Shown: positions 11,146-21,822 of the stretch, piece after piece
How positions within the stretch are numbered: the stretch's first letter is position 1
Layout: each line of letters begins with the position of its first letter
NCBI GenBank assembly: GCA_963920525.1
Contig: OY986438.1
Span: forward strand, 53,145,753-53,209,752
Source of the DNA: Dichetophora obliterata
Taxonomy: Eukaryota; Arthropoda; Insecta; Diptera; Sciomyzidae
Direction: 5' to 3'
Length of the DNA: 64,000 nucleotides
Program-made: the position numbers and the translations under genes
The notes under the pieces: model-generated
Told to the model about the DNA's origin: nothing
Seen by the model: only the letters and a program-made list of their open reading frames with translations
The model's database searches: none

Positions 11146-11920
11146 ATTCGAAAAATTTATTTTTGGTCGCTGAAAAACTTTAATGGGGCCTAAGCGATTT
11201 GTCAGAATAAAACATTTTTAAAAATAATTTATTGAAGTATTAATTTCACAATGAGTACCTCGTAAGATGTCCTAGTTTACAACCGTCGAAAATAAAATTT
11301 TTCCCATTTTCGTTGCTCGAGTTATTTACAATCAAAAAAGCGTTGATTGTGGCGCATTCACACTAAATAGTTTTTCTAATGTAAATTATGTACTGTGCAT
11401 CTATTAATTTTTAACTTTTTCATTTACTTTGAAACGGAGCCTTTCAAAGTAAGCTTTCATGACAACCATTATTTTACAAAAGATTTATTATCATACCCCA
11501 GATCGCGCTGCTAAGTGAAGGTAATCTTGAGCTTAGCTAGTTTTGGATTGGTGGATTCATTAGTCTTAGTCTCCACTTGTAAACCGTTCGAGTGCTATAA
11601 CTTTTTAAGAAGACATTTTTTTATATGTTGGTACTTTTTCGGACAAAAGGTATAAAAAAATAATTTACACACACAACCATAGGTTTTGTTTGTATACGCA
11701 AATTAATTTAAAGGCCTAGGTTCTTAAATATAAACTGTGGTGTATTGGAGTTAACATTTATTTTATAACATATATATTTTTATATATTTTAATAAATTTT
11801 TTAATTAATTTTATTATTTTCATATTTATTTTTATTTACATATATACTATAGCATAATTATATTTTAACAGTGTATGTATGACAATTTTTGGTGTCACTG
11901 GTCTAAGTGCAGTTCTGCAA
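11146..11920. other. AT-rich, no identifiable feature
   Basis: This is the right-hand continuation of the BEL1 target. It has A/T runs and several TTTATT strings that could act as minus-strand polyadenylation signals for the putative exon at 11921. Nothing else was recognised. Confidence 0.35.
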
Positions 11921-12352
11921 TTATGCCATGGATTGAAGAAGCAGTTTTTCATCTTTCTCATCTTTTTCATCTCCCTTATCTCCATCCTCCAGATAATGTT
12001 TTTCGTCGTTCAGTTCTGTATCACTGCATATATTATTTTTGGGCAATGCTAGCCAGTTCAAGAACATTGCCGAAGTAATAGTTTTCATCCGAAGATCATC
12101 GTAGGCCTTCTCTATTTTATTAAGTTTCTCAATATTCGACTTTTTAGGCTTGGCATCTTCATCGGCATTAACACTGTTTATAAGAAAGTTAAGTTCATTG
12201 CTTTTCTTAAACTCTTCATTTTGAAGCAGTTTTGCAAATTTTAAAAAACTCGTTTGTTTTGCAAAGTTTTTGCTTAAAACTTCGATATACGCTTCTAAAG
12301 CAAAAGATATTCGAATATTTGTTCTACACACGGAAAGTTCTTCTATGCCAAC
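11921..12352 (-). CDS. putative terminal exon, hypothetical protein
   Basis: A minus-strand open stretch of about 143 codons starts just after a good 3' splice site (TTATTACCTTACAG, AG at 12353-12354) and ends at TAA 11921-11923. The peptide is helical and charged (EAYIEVLSKNFAKQTSFLKF, IEKLNKIEKAYDDLRMK) with an acidic-lysine tail (EDGDKGDEKDEKDEK). No family is recognised. It has no ATG near its beginning, so if real it is the last exon of a gene whose earlier exons lie to the right. The region to the right is full of transposon insertions and no partner exon was found. It could be a relic host exon, part of a transposon, or chance. Confidence 0.33.
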   Translation of the reverse strand, partial: VGIEELSVCRTNIRISFALEAYIEVLSKNFAKQTSFLKFAKLLQNEEFKKSNELNFLINSVNADEDAKPKKSNIEKLNKIEKAYDDLRMKTITSAMFLNWLALPKNNICSDTELNDEKHYLEDGDKGDEKDEKDEKLLLQSMA

Positions 12353-12360
12353 CTGTAAGG

Positions 12361-12793
12361 TAATAAATAACCGTTAATTGATATGCAAAAGTATTTTTTA
12401 AGAATTGAGGAGCCCAGATGAAAAATGGACAATCCTCTTGTTACATGTTATTATATACGAAAACAGGTGCATTGTAATTTATTTATGGACATTTGCAAAA
12501 ATTGTAGCAAAATTATTTGGTAAATAAGTGAGTTATTTATTCTTTGGTATATAACGGAGTATTCAATTTAAAATTAAGTATGTAATTTATCTTTCTTCCA
12601 AAAAAAAAATTTCCATTTTTAAATCCAGCTCCCTCAATTAAAAAAATTTAAATAAAAACTATCGTAATTTATTTTTCATATTAAACTAGAGCAAGCCCCA
12701 GAAAAAAGACGAAATGATATGCTTACATTACATTTGAATTTTACAATCTGAAAAACGTTAATATTAAATTAATTATGCAGAAATGTTTCTTTT
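12361..12793. other. no identifiable feature
   Basis: AT-rich DNA between the putative exon and the first hAT element. No open frame of note, repeats or RNA signal. Confidence 0.35.
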
Positions 12794-13466
12794 ATCATGA
12801 CCAGGTCTCGGATTTTGATGACATAAAAACTGCAAAAAATGACCTCAAAAAATGAAAAAATTACATAAAAACTGCAGAAAATGACCTAAAAACTGACAAA
12901 AATAACCTAAAAAACGCAAATAATTGCATTAAAAACAAACAAAAAATTTAGCCTTAAAAATAAAACATTAATAAATTAAAATTTATTTTATACTAGCTTA
13001 TCCTGAGTTTTTATCTAACAGTTGGTTCATTTTTCTACATTCCCTTTTTTCAGTTTCACCACTATAAACAAACACCACTATGAAGTCTATAAACAAAGCT
13101 ACTCTTTCTCGAGAGGTAATGTTTTTGATTGAAGGGACTCTAGGGTTAAAGGAATATGTTTAAAAAAATTTTTTAAAAATTATACTAAAATTACCTAAAA
13201 AACCAAAAAATACTCTTAAAATTAAAAATGTCCAAAAATGACAATAAAATAACTTAAAAATCTCTAAAAATTACCAAAAAATGCCCTAAATCAAGTAAAA
13301 ATTACCTGACAACTAAAATCAATGAAAAATGACGAAAAAATGTCCCAAAAACTTTTCATATTAGGAATTAAGGAAACATAAATGGACGTTTTAAATAAGC
13401 AGAAAATGTCTTAGGAGCAAAAGAAAAAAGATGACATGTCATCGAAATCCTAGCCCTGATCATGAC
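12794..13466. mobile_element. non-autonomous hAT element with 8-bp TSD
   Basis: The element is 12802-13458 (657 bp), flanked by a perfect 8-bp duplication ATCATGAC (12794-12801 and 13459-13466). Its imperfect terminal inverted repeats start CAGGTCTCGGATTTTGATGA and, read inward from the right, CAGGGCTAGGATTTCGATGA. The CAGGG-like ends and 8-bp duplication are typical of hAT. The interior is A-rich with many degenerate short repeats of the type acctaaaaa and no coding potential, so it was mobilised in trans. Confidence 0.85.
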
Positions 13467-13505
13467 CTAGACTATATGTAATATATTTGGCAATATATTT
13501 TTTGA

Positions 13506-14413
13506 GTACTTAGCAGTGGTGCCAACTACATGGAAATTACAGATTTCTACGGATATTTAAGCCTTGCACAGATAAACAAACAACAGCGGCAAAATAAGGT
13601 AAATCTACGAATTTTTAAGAATTTCACACAGAATTATCTAAAATTTGATATTTGTTTTTTTACGAAATTTTATGTCAAAATTAATTTGAATGGCAAAAAA
13701 ATGTACTTGTACTCGAAAAAATGTTTGCTTAATTTGTTAAAACTTTGTACTTATCAAGCCAATAATAAAAATGTGCAGCTCTAAAAGTTGCACAGGTAAG
13801 CAAAGTTGGCAACGATTAAATTGTCATTTGGTTTGTCAAGCAGCAAAAAAAAGCACGCCATTTTTCGTTCTTAACTTGAAATGAAAATATTTTTGTAATT
13901 TATAAATAGTGCGCAAATGCAAGGTATACATTTTTTGAAATTGAATTAACGTTGAACGTATTATTTTAGTAAACACAAACAAAAGTATTAGGTGGAGTTG
14001 GAACTGAATGAAGGTTTCAGATTGCACGGAGTTCAAAGCAACCTGCTGGTTCCCATTTTTATTGCAAAATTTGTGATCATCATGGCAAAGCTGGGCTAAC
14101 CGAAATAAAAAGACACGTTGAGACGAAAGCCGAGGCAATAAAGTGCACCGTTCCACTGTCTTCCTCCATTGCCAAGCAACGCATATTTGATATAAAAAAA
14201 AAACAAAAGAAGCTGCAATTTCATCCAAATGAAAATATTGAAAAAAAAAACAACTAAAAATTGTTAAAAACTGTTAACGAGTTTAATTGAGTAGTTTTAT
14301 TAGCTGTTATTTTTATATTAAAAAAAATATATTATTTAAATTTGCCTACACGGATTTTTTATGTCGCATTTGTGGATTTTTACTCTCTTCGAGTTGGCAT
14401 CACTGGTACTTAG
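13506..14413 (+). mobile_element. hAT deletion derivative with 8-bp TSD
   Basis: The element is 13514-14405 (892 bp) between perfect 8-bp duplications GTACTTAG (13506-13513 and 14406-14413). The ends are CAGTGGTGCCAACT on the left and, inverted, CAGTGATGCCAACT on the right, one mismatch in 14. Inside is a remnant reading like the N-terminal BED-type finger of a hAT transposase (see 14018-14257), which suggests an internally deleted copy rather than a pure MITE. Confidence 0.9.
14018..14257 (+). pseudogene. BED-type zinc-finger remnant of hAT transposase
   Basis: A plus-strand frame with no ATG contains GSHFYCKICDHHGKAGLTEI followed by KRHVET, a Cys-x2-Cys (14063 and 14072) and His (14114) pattern like BED/DNA-binding fingers of hAT transposases. 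It ends at TAA 14255-14257. A possible 3' splice site (TTTCAG) lies near 14017-14022. The catalytic DDE/RNase H region is absent. It fits the N-terminus left in an internally deleted element. Confidence 0.5.
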
Positions 14414-14507
14414 TCACATCAAAAATATGGGTATAACTTAGGTTCCTTTTTTGCTAAATTGCGAGTTATAGTGATAATTTGGAGGATAAGTATCAATTTC
14501 TTATGTA

Positions 14508-14916
14508 CAGTTAGCTCCAAGCCAAAGTCGGTCATCATAGAAAGATATTTTCTTAAACTAAAGGAAGTTTCAAAAAAATTATTTACTGCCTAAAACAAAG
14601 AAAATTTTAAAAAATTCATTGTAACAAAATATTTATGCTATACACACAAATAGTAGGAAAATCATGCTCAAACTAAGTTTGGAGTGTTGCATGAATGCGT
14701 TAAATTAGTGCAATCATGCAAACGAATCGCAACCAACTTTAAGTTATTTACAAAACTTTAGCAACTTACGTGACATCCCATGAAAAGTATTATAAATTAT
14801 GAATGTCTCAACAAAGAGGACAAACGATAATTGAGCTCAGAAAATTGGACAGAAAGCATTCCAACGATGTGAAATCTGTGCGCGAGATAGCTAAACCTGC
14901 CTCAGAAGTAATATAA
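14508..14916 (+). pseudogene. Tc1-like element relic, 5' part
   Basis: A TA dinucleotide followed by CAGTTAGCTCC at 14508 resembles a Tc1 terminal repeat. Downstream, ATG at 14803 opens a 37-codon frame, RGQTIIELRKLDRK then SVREIAKPASEVI, ending at TAA 14914-14916. It matches the first helix-turn-helix of Tc1-type transposases. The catalytic domain and right end are missing. After it, to about 15190, nothing else was recognised. Confidence 0.5.
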
Positions 14917-15189
14917 CATGTTTATACAATATTCTGCCACACTAACAAAGAACATCCTACACAAAAACTCTCACTTCCCTTCTGTAGTGGTATTACAATT
15001 GACCAATAATATTTTCTAAGTGGGCCGGTCTGGAGATCAGTTGCAACCTTAATCTAATGTAATCCAACCTAGTACTTTCTTAACCCGTTGAGTTTAGTTT
15101 TTTAAATTTTCAGCATAAACTAGTATTAATATTAAACGGAAAACTTTGAAATTTAAAAAATATTTAAAGGATTTTGGTGTTGTGAAGCG

Positions 15190-15668
15190 TATGATCATTA
15201 TGCCGGGTCGGTCTCCATAAAAAAAGGGTTTAATAAACTCGATCTAAAATATTCTTTGGCTTATTGTTGTATCCTCCACGGAAGGATTTCACCATGTTTT
15301 AGCCCGTAGTCTTCCTGAAATTTTTTTAAAAAGTTCTTTCCAACGGCTCTTTATCGAAGATAATCGGACAAGAAATGGCTTGGTTATGCCTATTGAAGTT
15401 TAAATCACAAAAAAACGCATCCAAAAAAGTCACAAAAAATACAAAAATCAGATTTCGCAAAATTTTTTATGCTGATATTAATTATTTTTAAAGCTTTAGT
15501 TTTCAATTTTTTTGTTTTTGAAAAAAAATTCTTAGGAAAAAAAATTTCTAGGAAACCTGCGGGTTAACATTTGTGAAATCCTTCCGTGGAGAGTACAAAA
15601 ACAAGCCAAGGAATATTTTAGACCAAGTTTATCAAACACTTTTTTTTCGACCCGGCCTAATGATCATA
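15190..15668. mobile_element. foldback/MITE element with TA target duplication
   Basis: The element is 15192-15666 (475 bp) with TA at both borders. Long inverted arms (about 15192-15305 and 15558-15666) share TGATCATTA, CCGGGTCG, TAAACT, CTAAAATATTC and CACGGAAGGATTTCAC with modest divergence. The spacer is about 250 bp and non-coding. TA duplication suggests mobilisation by a Tc1/mariner-type transposase. Confidence 0.75.
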
Positions 15669-16200
15669 AACGTAAAGGGTGATTTTTTTGCTATATGATT
15701 TTCAGAGTACATTTTTTGACCCCTCACTCGAGATTCGTAACATGTGGCAAAGCCAAAAATGGTAAGTAAAGTTAACCATTTCACCATGAATAGACTAACA
15801 AACAAAAAGCGCTTGCAAATCATTGAATTTTATTATCAAAATTCGTGCTGTCGAAAAATGAAGACACACTTTTTTATCGAAAAATTGTCTTCAGCGGCGA
15901 AGCTCATTTTTGACTCAATGGTCTCAATTTGGCGATGATTACCGACTTTTTTTGCTGGAATGGAATGGAAGAATTGGACTTGGTTGACATATGATTTCAA
16001 CAAGACGATGCCATAGGCCACACGGCACTCGATATCATGGACATATTGAGAGGCAAGTTTAATGAGCAATTAATCTCACGTTTTGGAGCAGTCCATTGGC
16101 CTCCAAGATCATGCTATTTGACCCCACTATACTATTTTTTGTGGGGCTACGTGAAATTTCTCATGTATAAAGATAAGCCAGCCAAAATTGCTTATTGCGC
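15669..16200 (+). pseudogene. Tc1/mariner-superfamily transposase relic
   Basis: After a possible end (AAGGGTGATTTTTTTGC near 15675), the frame from 15744 carries NKKRLQIIEFYYQNSCC, the N-terminal HTH motif common in insect mariner-type transposases. After stops and a large internal deletion, 15975-16190 reads FQQDDAIGHTALDIMDILRG, then WPPRSCYLTPLYYFLWGYVK. This corresponds to the second Asp region and the WPxxSxDLxPxDxFLWGY block. The catalytic Asp in that last block is Tyr twice, and the first catalytic Asp region is deleted. It is non-functional. Confidence 0.8.
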
Positions 16201-16753
16201 GTGACGGTCGCGCGCATTTTTAAAACAAATATTCAAGACTCACATTCAAGCATGACAGTACAGTACGCATGACACTACAGTACGTGCGTCATGAGCAGTA
16301 GGGTGTAGCGAAATTCAAAATTAAAGTCGGTCATAGTCATAACTTCTGCAGAATACCCTGGAAATTACGCCTGAGCAAAAAAAAAGTGCAAAAAATCGAA
16401 TTAAATGCATTTCATTTCCCCCTCAAGAACGACTTAAGATTTTTTTTTAAATTTCAAAAATTTTCATTTTATTTTTACATTTGACTGGCAAAATTGGTAA
16501 TAGCGTGCCACAAATTGACTTTTTTGTAACATAAATTATTTTTATAAATTAAAATAATTATTTACCAGATTTCAACAATTTTGAGAAATTTTTTATGAAA
16601 ATATTGGTAAAATCCGAAAAAAATAACTAAAATTACCAGGTTTATTATGATTTTGTTATGATTTATTGTTAATTATGTCTGAAGCAAATGTTATGCGTTG
16701 AAAACTAAGTAAATAAGGACATACGGTCTGAAGTGACTTCGTTATTTGCCTCT

Positions 16754-17241
16754 GACCCCTTTTGCATTGATCAAGACTTGAAGTCAAGTTTTTTGACGTT
16801 CTCTTTTGAACTTGAGGAAAGCTTTCACATTGTTCAAGACTTGAATTCAATTTCTTGTCTTCTTTTCTTGTTTTCTAAATATAAAACGAGATAGGTAGCA
16901 AGCAAATGAATTGTAGTTTATAGAAATTTGCAAACTGAATTTTAATTTTTTACCACGATGGAAGTTAACAAAATTTTCTCGCTTAAAAATTTAATGCAAA
17001 ATTATATTAAATTAAATTAAATGCAAAAAAATTTTAATGCAACCGAAGTCTAACAAACTCACATTGATATGCGAAAAATAAAATAAAAAGCACTGTCAAC
17101 AACGCGAAAATAACAAAAGGAATACGAAAATTTCCGGTACAGCTTCAAGTTTCTTTTTCCCTTCCGTCGCTTCCGATGTGCGGCGAATTGCCTACAAACT
17201 CTGAAACTTGACTTCAAGTCTTGATCAATATAAAAGGGGTC
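16754..17241. mobile_element. nested MITE A (GACCCCTTTT family)
   Basis: An inverted repeat of about 35 bp bounds this 488-bp segment. The left side begins GACCCCTTTT then GATCAAGACTTGAAGTCAAG; the right side is its inverse with a 2-base difference. No clean target duplication was found. The core CAAGACTTGA...TCAAGT is shared with MITE B (18028) and the fragment at 24446, so they look like one family. Confidence 0.6.
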
Positions 17242-17390
17242 TATTAACAAATACGTCTGACAAGATATAAAATGTGTCTGCCATGATGATTTAAAAATTT
17301 ATTCATCCACTTAGATGGCGTCCAAGTTGGACCCAAATTGTATAGTGGTGCGATTGGAAAATTGCTCCCAAACTGTTCCAACATGCCAAT

Positions 17391-17940
17391 TTGGAAGTTC
17401 AAACAAATTTACTCATGACGATTTTGCAGATTTTGGTAGAAGTTTTAAAGGATCTTTCAACAGACCAAAAATATTTATATGAAATCTGCCATGCAATTCA
17501 ATTTGGTTCATGCTCATCATCGTTGGCCATGAGATACCCTGGTAATCTTATCCACTCGAGATTTTTAACAACTGCAATTTTACCTTGTTATATGTCAGAA
17601 AAGAAACCAAGCAATTCCCATTCACTCATTGCAAAATTCATTATGATGGTATATTTTCCTGTGTGGTTTGAGATAAAATCAAATTCGAACATCACAAATG
17701 GCTCATAACATTTATTCCTAATGATTGAACTTATTTGTGCAAACATGCCAGAAAACAAAATAAAAATATTGCTCGATGTGATTGCAAATAATGCGTATTT
17801 TGCCCATCAAGAAAATATTCTCTTGACTAAGCTGGTTGATGAAAATGAAGCCATTCGTAAGCTCCGAGGCTGTACAGAAACACCTCAAAATATTGTTAAC
17901 AGAACTACACAAGGCATTTCGTGTCATACGCAAGCGGTAG
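17391..17940 (+). pseudogene. protein relic inside the 16299 element, one in-frame stop
   Basis: A frame of about 180 codons contains DLSTDQKYLYEICHAIQFG, SSLAMRYPGNLIHSRFLTTA, LIAKFIMMVYFPVWFEIKS, a stop at 17706-17708, then VIANNAYFAHQENILLTKLV and SCHTQAVERIIKAVSE. I recall similar conserved blocks (PGNLxHSRW, NAYFAHPENxLL, CHTQAVER) in uncharacterised, often multicopy arthropod proteins. Molecular function is unknown to me. The reading continues past 17940 until MITE B interrupts it at 18028. It may be the element's own gene or a captured one. Confidence 0.6.
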
Positions 17941-18024
17941 AACGAATCATCAAAGCAGTGAGTGAAGGCATCGCATCAAGTATTTGGCGATACTGCGCGA
18001 CGTACATAGCAGAGTATGCGCCAG

Positions 18025-18336
18025 TTTGTCCCGGTTTATACTCGTCAAGACTTGACGTTCAAGTTTTGCATATTCTCTTTTAAACTTGACGATTCAATTT
18101 ACACTCGTCAAGAGTTGACGGTTAATTGTTTCTTTCACTCCTCCCTTTTCCTTCTCAAGTTTGTACTGATGACGACGAAATAAAATTGAAAATAGCGGGA
18201 CAACGAACGAACGCAAAACGAATTGCCCAAGAATTGACGGTACGGTCAATTTTTTTCTTTCCCTTTTGTTACGATTCCCGCACCACCGAACGCAAGACTT
18301 GACCGTCAAGTCTTGACGAGTATAAACCGGGACTTT
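18025..18336. mobile_element. nested MITE B with TTT duplication
   Basis: The element is 18028-18333 (306 bp). Its ends, GTCCCGGTTTATACTCGTCA and the exact inverse, are followed by CAAGACTTGACG-type arms. Both borders carry TTT, a possible 3-bp target duplication as in Harbinger-like elements. It splits the protein relic of the surrounding element and so is younger. Confidence 0.7.
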
Positions 18337-18830
18337 ACAATCTAAAGGAGTTCTCACACGAACTAAAACAGAAGCCGATTACACAGCGTACATGGAAAAA
18401 TAAAACCAATCTTATGTAAATTAAATGCTTCAGACATAATTAAAAATAAATCATAAAAAAATTATAATAAACCTTTTAACTTTTTTTTAATTTTTCTCGG
18501 ATTTTACCCATATTTTCATAAAAAAATTGATCAAAATTGTTGAAATCTGGCAAATAACTATTTCAATTTACAATATAAATAATATATGTTACAAAAAGTC
18601 AATTCGTGGCATGCTATTACCAATTTAGCCAGTCAAAATGTAAAAATAAAATTAAAATTGTTGAAATTTAAAAAAAAAATCATAAATCGTTCTTGCGGGG
18701 GCATTGAACTCGATTTTTTTTTAACTTTTTTTGGCTCAGGCGTAGTCTCCAGGGTATTCTGCAGAGGTTATGACTATGGCCGACTTTAATTGTTGACTTT
18801 TTCTAAATTTCACTACACCCTAATGAGCAG

Positions 18831-19101
18831 TGTGTAAAAAGTTTCTAACTAAAAGTATAATATAAATAATTTAAATTTTGGGATGTTAAAATCCTGTACA
18901 AATCAGTACTAATAGATTCACTTTTAAGTAATTACTGTGAGCTCTGATGATTTTACAAGGTTATAATTTAATGCTTTAGGTCAAGTACTTTATGAAAGAA
19001 TACTTTTCACCGGTACCTACTTGGTACCTCTCGGTACCTCTATGTCAAAGTATCGATACCAAAAGTATTTGGTATCGGAAGGAAGAATTGAATTTGTGTA
19101 T
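18831..19101. other. no gene; GGTACC-rich patch
   Basis: Nothing coding. A patch at about 19010-19075 repeats GGTACCT and GTATCGATACC, which looks like one end of another element, but no partner end was found. Confidence 0.3.
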
Positions 19102-20341
19102 TAAGCCGGATCGAAATTTATATTTCGCCGGAAACCAACTCAAAAGTAAGAGGGACTCTTAAAAACTATTTCAGCATAATTTTTTTTTTTTTTTTTTTTG
19201 ATCGAATAAATCCCCATCTAGCGGTTTTGGTGCTCCTGAACCCTTTATTTTTAGGCAAAATAATAAAAATAATGGCCCATATGAATAAAAAGTAACATCT
19301 TGAGTAATTTGTAGTAACTACCAAAAAGAAAAGTGCTACAAAAATGCTTGGATTTGGTATGAATAAAAATTTTGTTCGAAATTAGATTGCTACTAGTTTC
19401 GAAAGTAGCATATACTACAAAAATTTGCCATTTGTTCGTTTCAGTTGGTTAATTCGGATAGGGGTATTTACGACTCAGTAAACTTGTCAGTGCAGTTGAG
19501 AACTTGAGCAATTGTATTTTTGTGCACATTGAAAATGTTGACAGCTTTAAAAATGTCATAGTGGTGCGATAAGCTAAAATTCACATGAATTTTAGCTTAT
19601 TGAAACGGTATTGAGCTTTTCTTTGATATATCTTTTAGTGTGGCTCAACCAACACCGAGTGTCACAAATGCATAAAACAAATTGGACAAATTTGTTGGTA
19701 TATATGTATAAGGTTTAGGGTATTCAAAATCAAATTTCGGCAACCGTTTTTCAGTAAATTGTCCACAAGAGGGTGCTCCAGTACAAAATTCAGGATTTAC
19801 GAAAACTCTTGTTCTAAGGCGTGAAAAACACACAATATTGCTTACAAAATAGCATCGAAAAATATTTACATAAGATATATCACAACACTATACGATATAT
19901 CAGTGGTAAGAAGAGCTCAAGACCTTTCCAATAAGCTAAAAATCATACGAATACCATGAAAATACATATTATAGAGGCATTTTAAAAACATCTCTCCGAA
20001 AATAGCGAAATATATCTTTTTATTGGGGTCTCATGGGGTTACATGGGGGAGAGTATGTAACCAACAAAAATTAGAAAATTTTCTTCAGCAAAAATTAGTG
20101 TACAATCAAAATCTTTATTATTTAACTTATGTCGGGTATGCATTCTGAAGAAGAAAAAAGTTACATGCAAAAGCATGATTTTTTTGGCCAAAAAAGGGGC
20201 TTAGGAGAACCAAAATCGCTCCATGGGGATTTCTCCGATCCAAGAAAAAATTATGCCGAAATAGTTTTTAAGCGTCCCTCTAACTTTTGAGTTGGTGTCC
20301 GGCTGACTTTTTTTTTTCTCCATACAAAGCGATGCGGCTTA
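19102..20341. mobile_element. foldback element with TA target duplication
   Basis: The element is 19104-20339 (1236 bp) with TA at both borders. Arms of about 155 bp (19104-19256 and 20189-20339) share AGCCGGATCG/AGCCGCATCG ends, ACCAACTCAAAAGT, AGAGGGAC, AAAAACTATTTC, GCATAATTTTTT, AAATCCCCAT and TTTTGGTTCTCC-like strings. A 23-base poly(T) run (about 19177-19199) lengthens the left arm. The interior is non-coding. Its right end lies beside the truncated 3' end of the MULE gene. Confidence 0.75.
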
Positions 20342-20523
20342 GTGTGTATGTATCTATTTGTACCGTTTCATTCTTGTGAAGTTGCTAACGTCACTTCAAT
20401 TTTAATAAGGACTTATGGAACCGCGAAAAAAGGGAAGCATTGGGCGTTTTTTTAAAAATAATCAATACATACAAATATAAAAATAAAACAGAAATAAATA
20501 TAATACAGAAATAAATATAATAC

Positions 20524-21803
20524 CTGTGAATATGTTCATGCTTCGAGCTTAAGTTGCCTACCTGCTTTATCCACTGCTTTTTGTAATAATTCAAGAAGGT
20601 TGCGAATTTCCAATGCTGATCAAGCATTTTTATGTTCCGCCTAATTTCCTCAAATGATCTGCAGATTTGGTCCCAAGGCAATAAAGGAAGCAACAAAAGC
20701 TTATGATACTGTAATGTTGCATTTTCGTCTCGTTGTATATATGAGAAAAGCTCTTTTGTTGTTGTGCTAATATGGTGTCTTATCGCTTGACAAAAGTAAA
20801 ACCAACAACCAATTGGCTTGGAGCTTGGAAACTCAGCTGCTATCGCCTTGCGCAAACTCATTTCATAGTCCGCAATAAAGACAGCACCATCTAGATTGAG
20901 AATGTTTGCTTTCATAAAACTAAAAATATGAGCGTAGCACTCTGATGATTTTGTAGTCATGAATACAAACATAAATGGAAATATCTGTAAAATTTTAAGA
21001 AAAAAAATTTTTTTGAGAACTAAAAGTAATACAAAATAGTTAAACGACTTACTTTCTCTTCATATTCGATATGAATAACCATCAGTTGATTAAAACAACT
21101 AATGGGAAGTATGGAAAATGAGCCATCAATTATAATTTTTCGCTCAGAGTTTTCGGAAATATGTGTTCGAATAAGTTCATTAGTTTTGTTGGATTCGAAA
21201 ATGCAGTAAGCAAAACCAATTTCTTCATGACAAACTTTAAAAAATGGAGTGCGATCATCAACTTCATGTAGGCTCATACCATACTTTTTCAAAACATTTT
21301 TACTTGTGAACAATTTAGCAACATCTGCGGGGTTTAATGGTTTATTTTTTGTTAGCGTTTGAAGTCCGCGCCTGATTTTACTTAATTCTATATTTTTTGT
21401 TCCTTTTTGATTGCTTTTAAAATAAAATTTATTATTAAAAATTTCCTCTCCATGTCAAAAACTGAACTTACTTTTTGCACTCATCTTCAAATGCTTTCTT
21501 TATACTATTTAAAGCAGTTGAAGTCCCAAAACTTTCTCTGTCCAAACATTTTCTTTTAATATTATTTAGAGCATTCAATTTGTCGTAAACCGCTTCATGG
21601 TCCTCGTGTTCGTGTTTTAGCAATTCAGTACTTTTTTCACATACATCATTATTAAGAATTACCCGACACTTGCACCTGGCTTGATAACATGAATAATAAT
21701 TTTTATTTCCGTGAGTCGATTTCTTTACGTATAAATTTTTTTCGCTTATTGAGTAAAGTAATTTGGTATCCACTCTTTTTCCGCTTATAATTTTATACTC
21801 CAT
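20524..21803 (-). CDS. FLYWCH-MULE transposase gene, three exons, 3' end missing
   Basis: Exon 1 is 21803-21472, exon 2 is 21413-21053 and exon 3 is 20984 to about 20524. Intron 1 (21471-21414, 58 nt) has GTAAGT...AAAAG; intron 2 (21052-20985, 68 nt) has GTAAGT...TTTTACAG. The joined frame stays open for about 384 codons. Exon 1 gives a FLYWCH-type finger (YYSCYQARCKCRVIL, KHEHEDH). Exons 2-3 give the MULE core: IIIDGSF (first Asp), IFPFMFVFM, VFIADYEMSL (second Asp) and IGCWFYFCQAIR. Exon 3 ends at CAG|GTATTA, a possible donor, but no following exon is visible before the foldback element at 20339, so the C-terminus with the third acidic residue appears lost. The start chosen is ATG 21803; an upstream in-frame extension reads into duplicated leader DNA. 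It is a transposase, or a relic or domesticated descendant. Confidence 0.8.
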
Positions 21804-21822
21804 TTTAAGAAAATCAAAAATC

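Larger units (their letters stand above)
16291..18830 (+). mobile_element. 2.5-kb DNA transposon with ~400-bp TIRs and 8-bp TSD
   Basis: The element is 16299-18822 (2524 bp), flanked by perfect 8-bp duplications ATGAGCAG (16291-16298 and 18823-18830). Its ends are TAGGGTGTAG and the reverse complement. Inverted arms of about 390-400 bp (16299-16690 and 18423-18822) share, among others, CATAGTCATAAC, CTGCAGAATACCCTGG and AATTATGTCTGAAGC. Ends and duplication length fit hAT, although P-like superfamilies also give 8 bp. The interior carries a broken protein relic and two nested MITEs. Confidence 0.85.

Noticed and set aside
13836..14228. 130-codon minus-strand open frame
   Set aside because: It is antisense to the hAT zinc-finger remnant, which explains the open reading better.
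19177..19199. Long poly(T) as a minus-strand retroposon poly(A) tail
   Set aside because: It lies inside the paired arm of a foldback element at the place where the other arm has a shorter T run.
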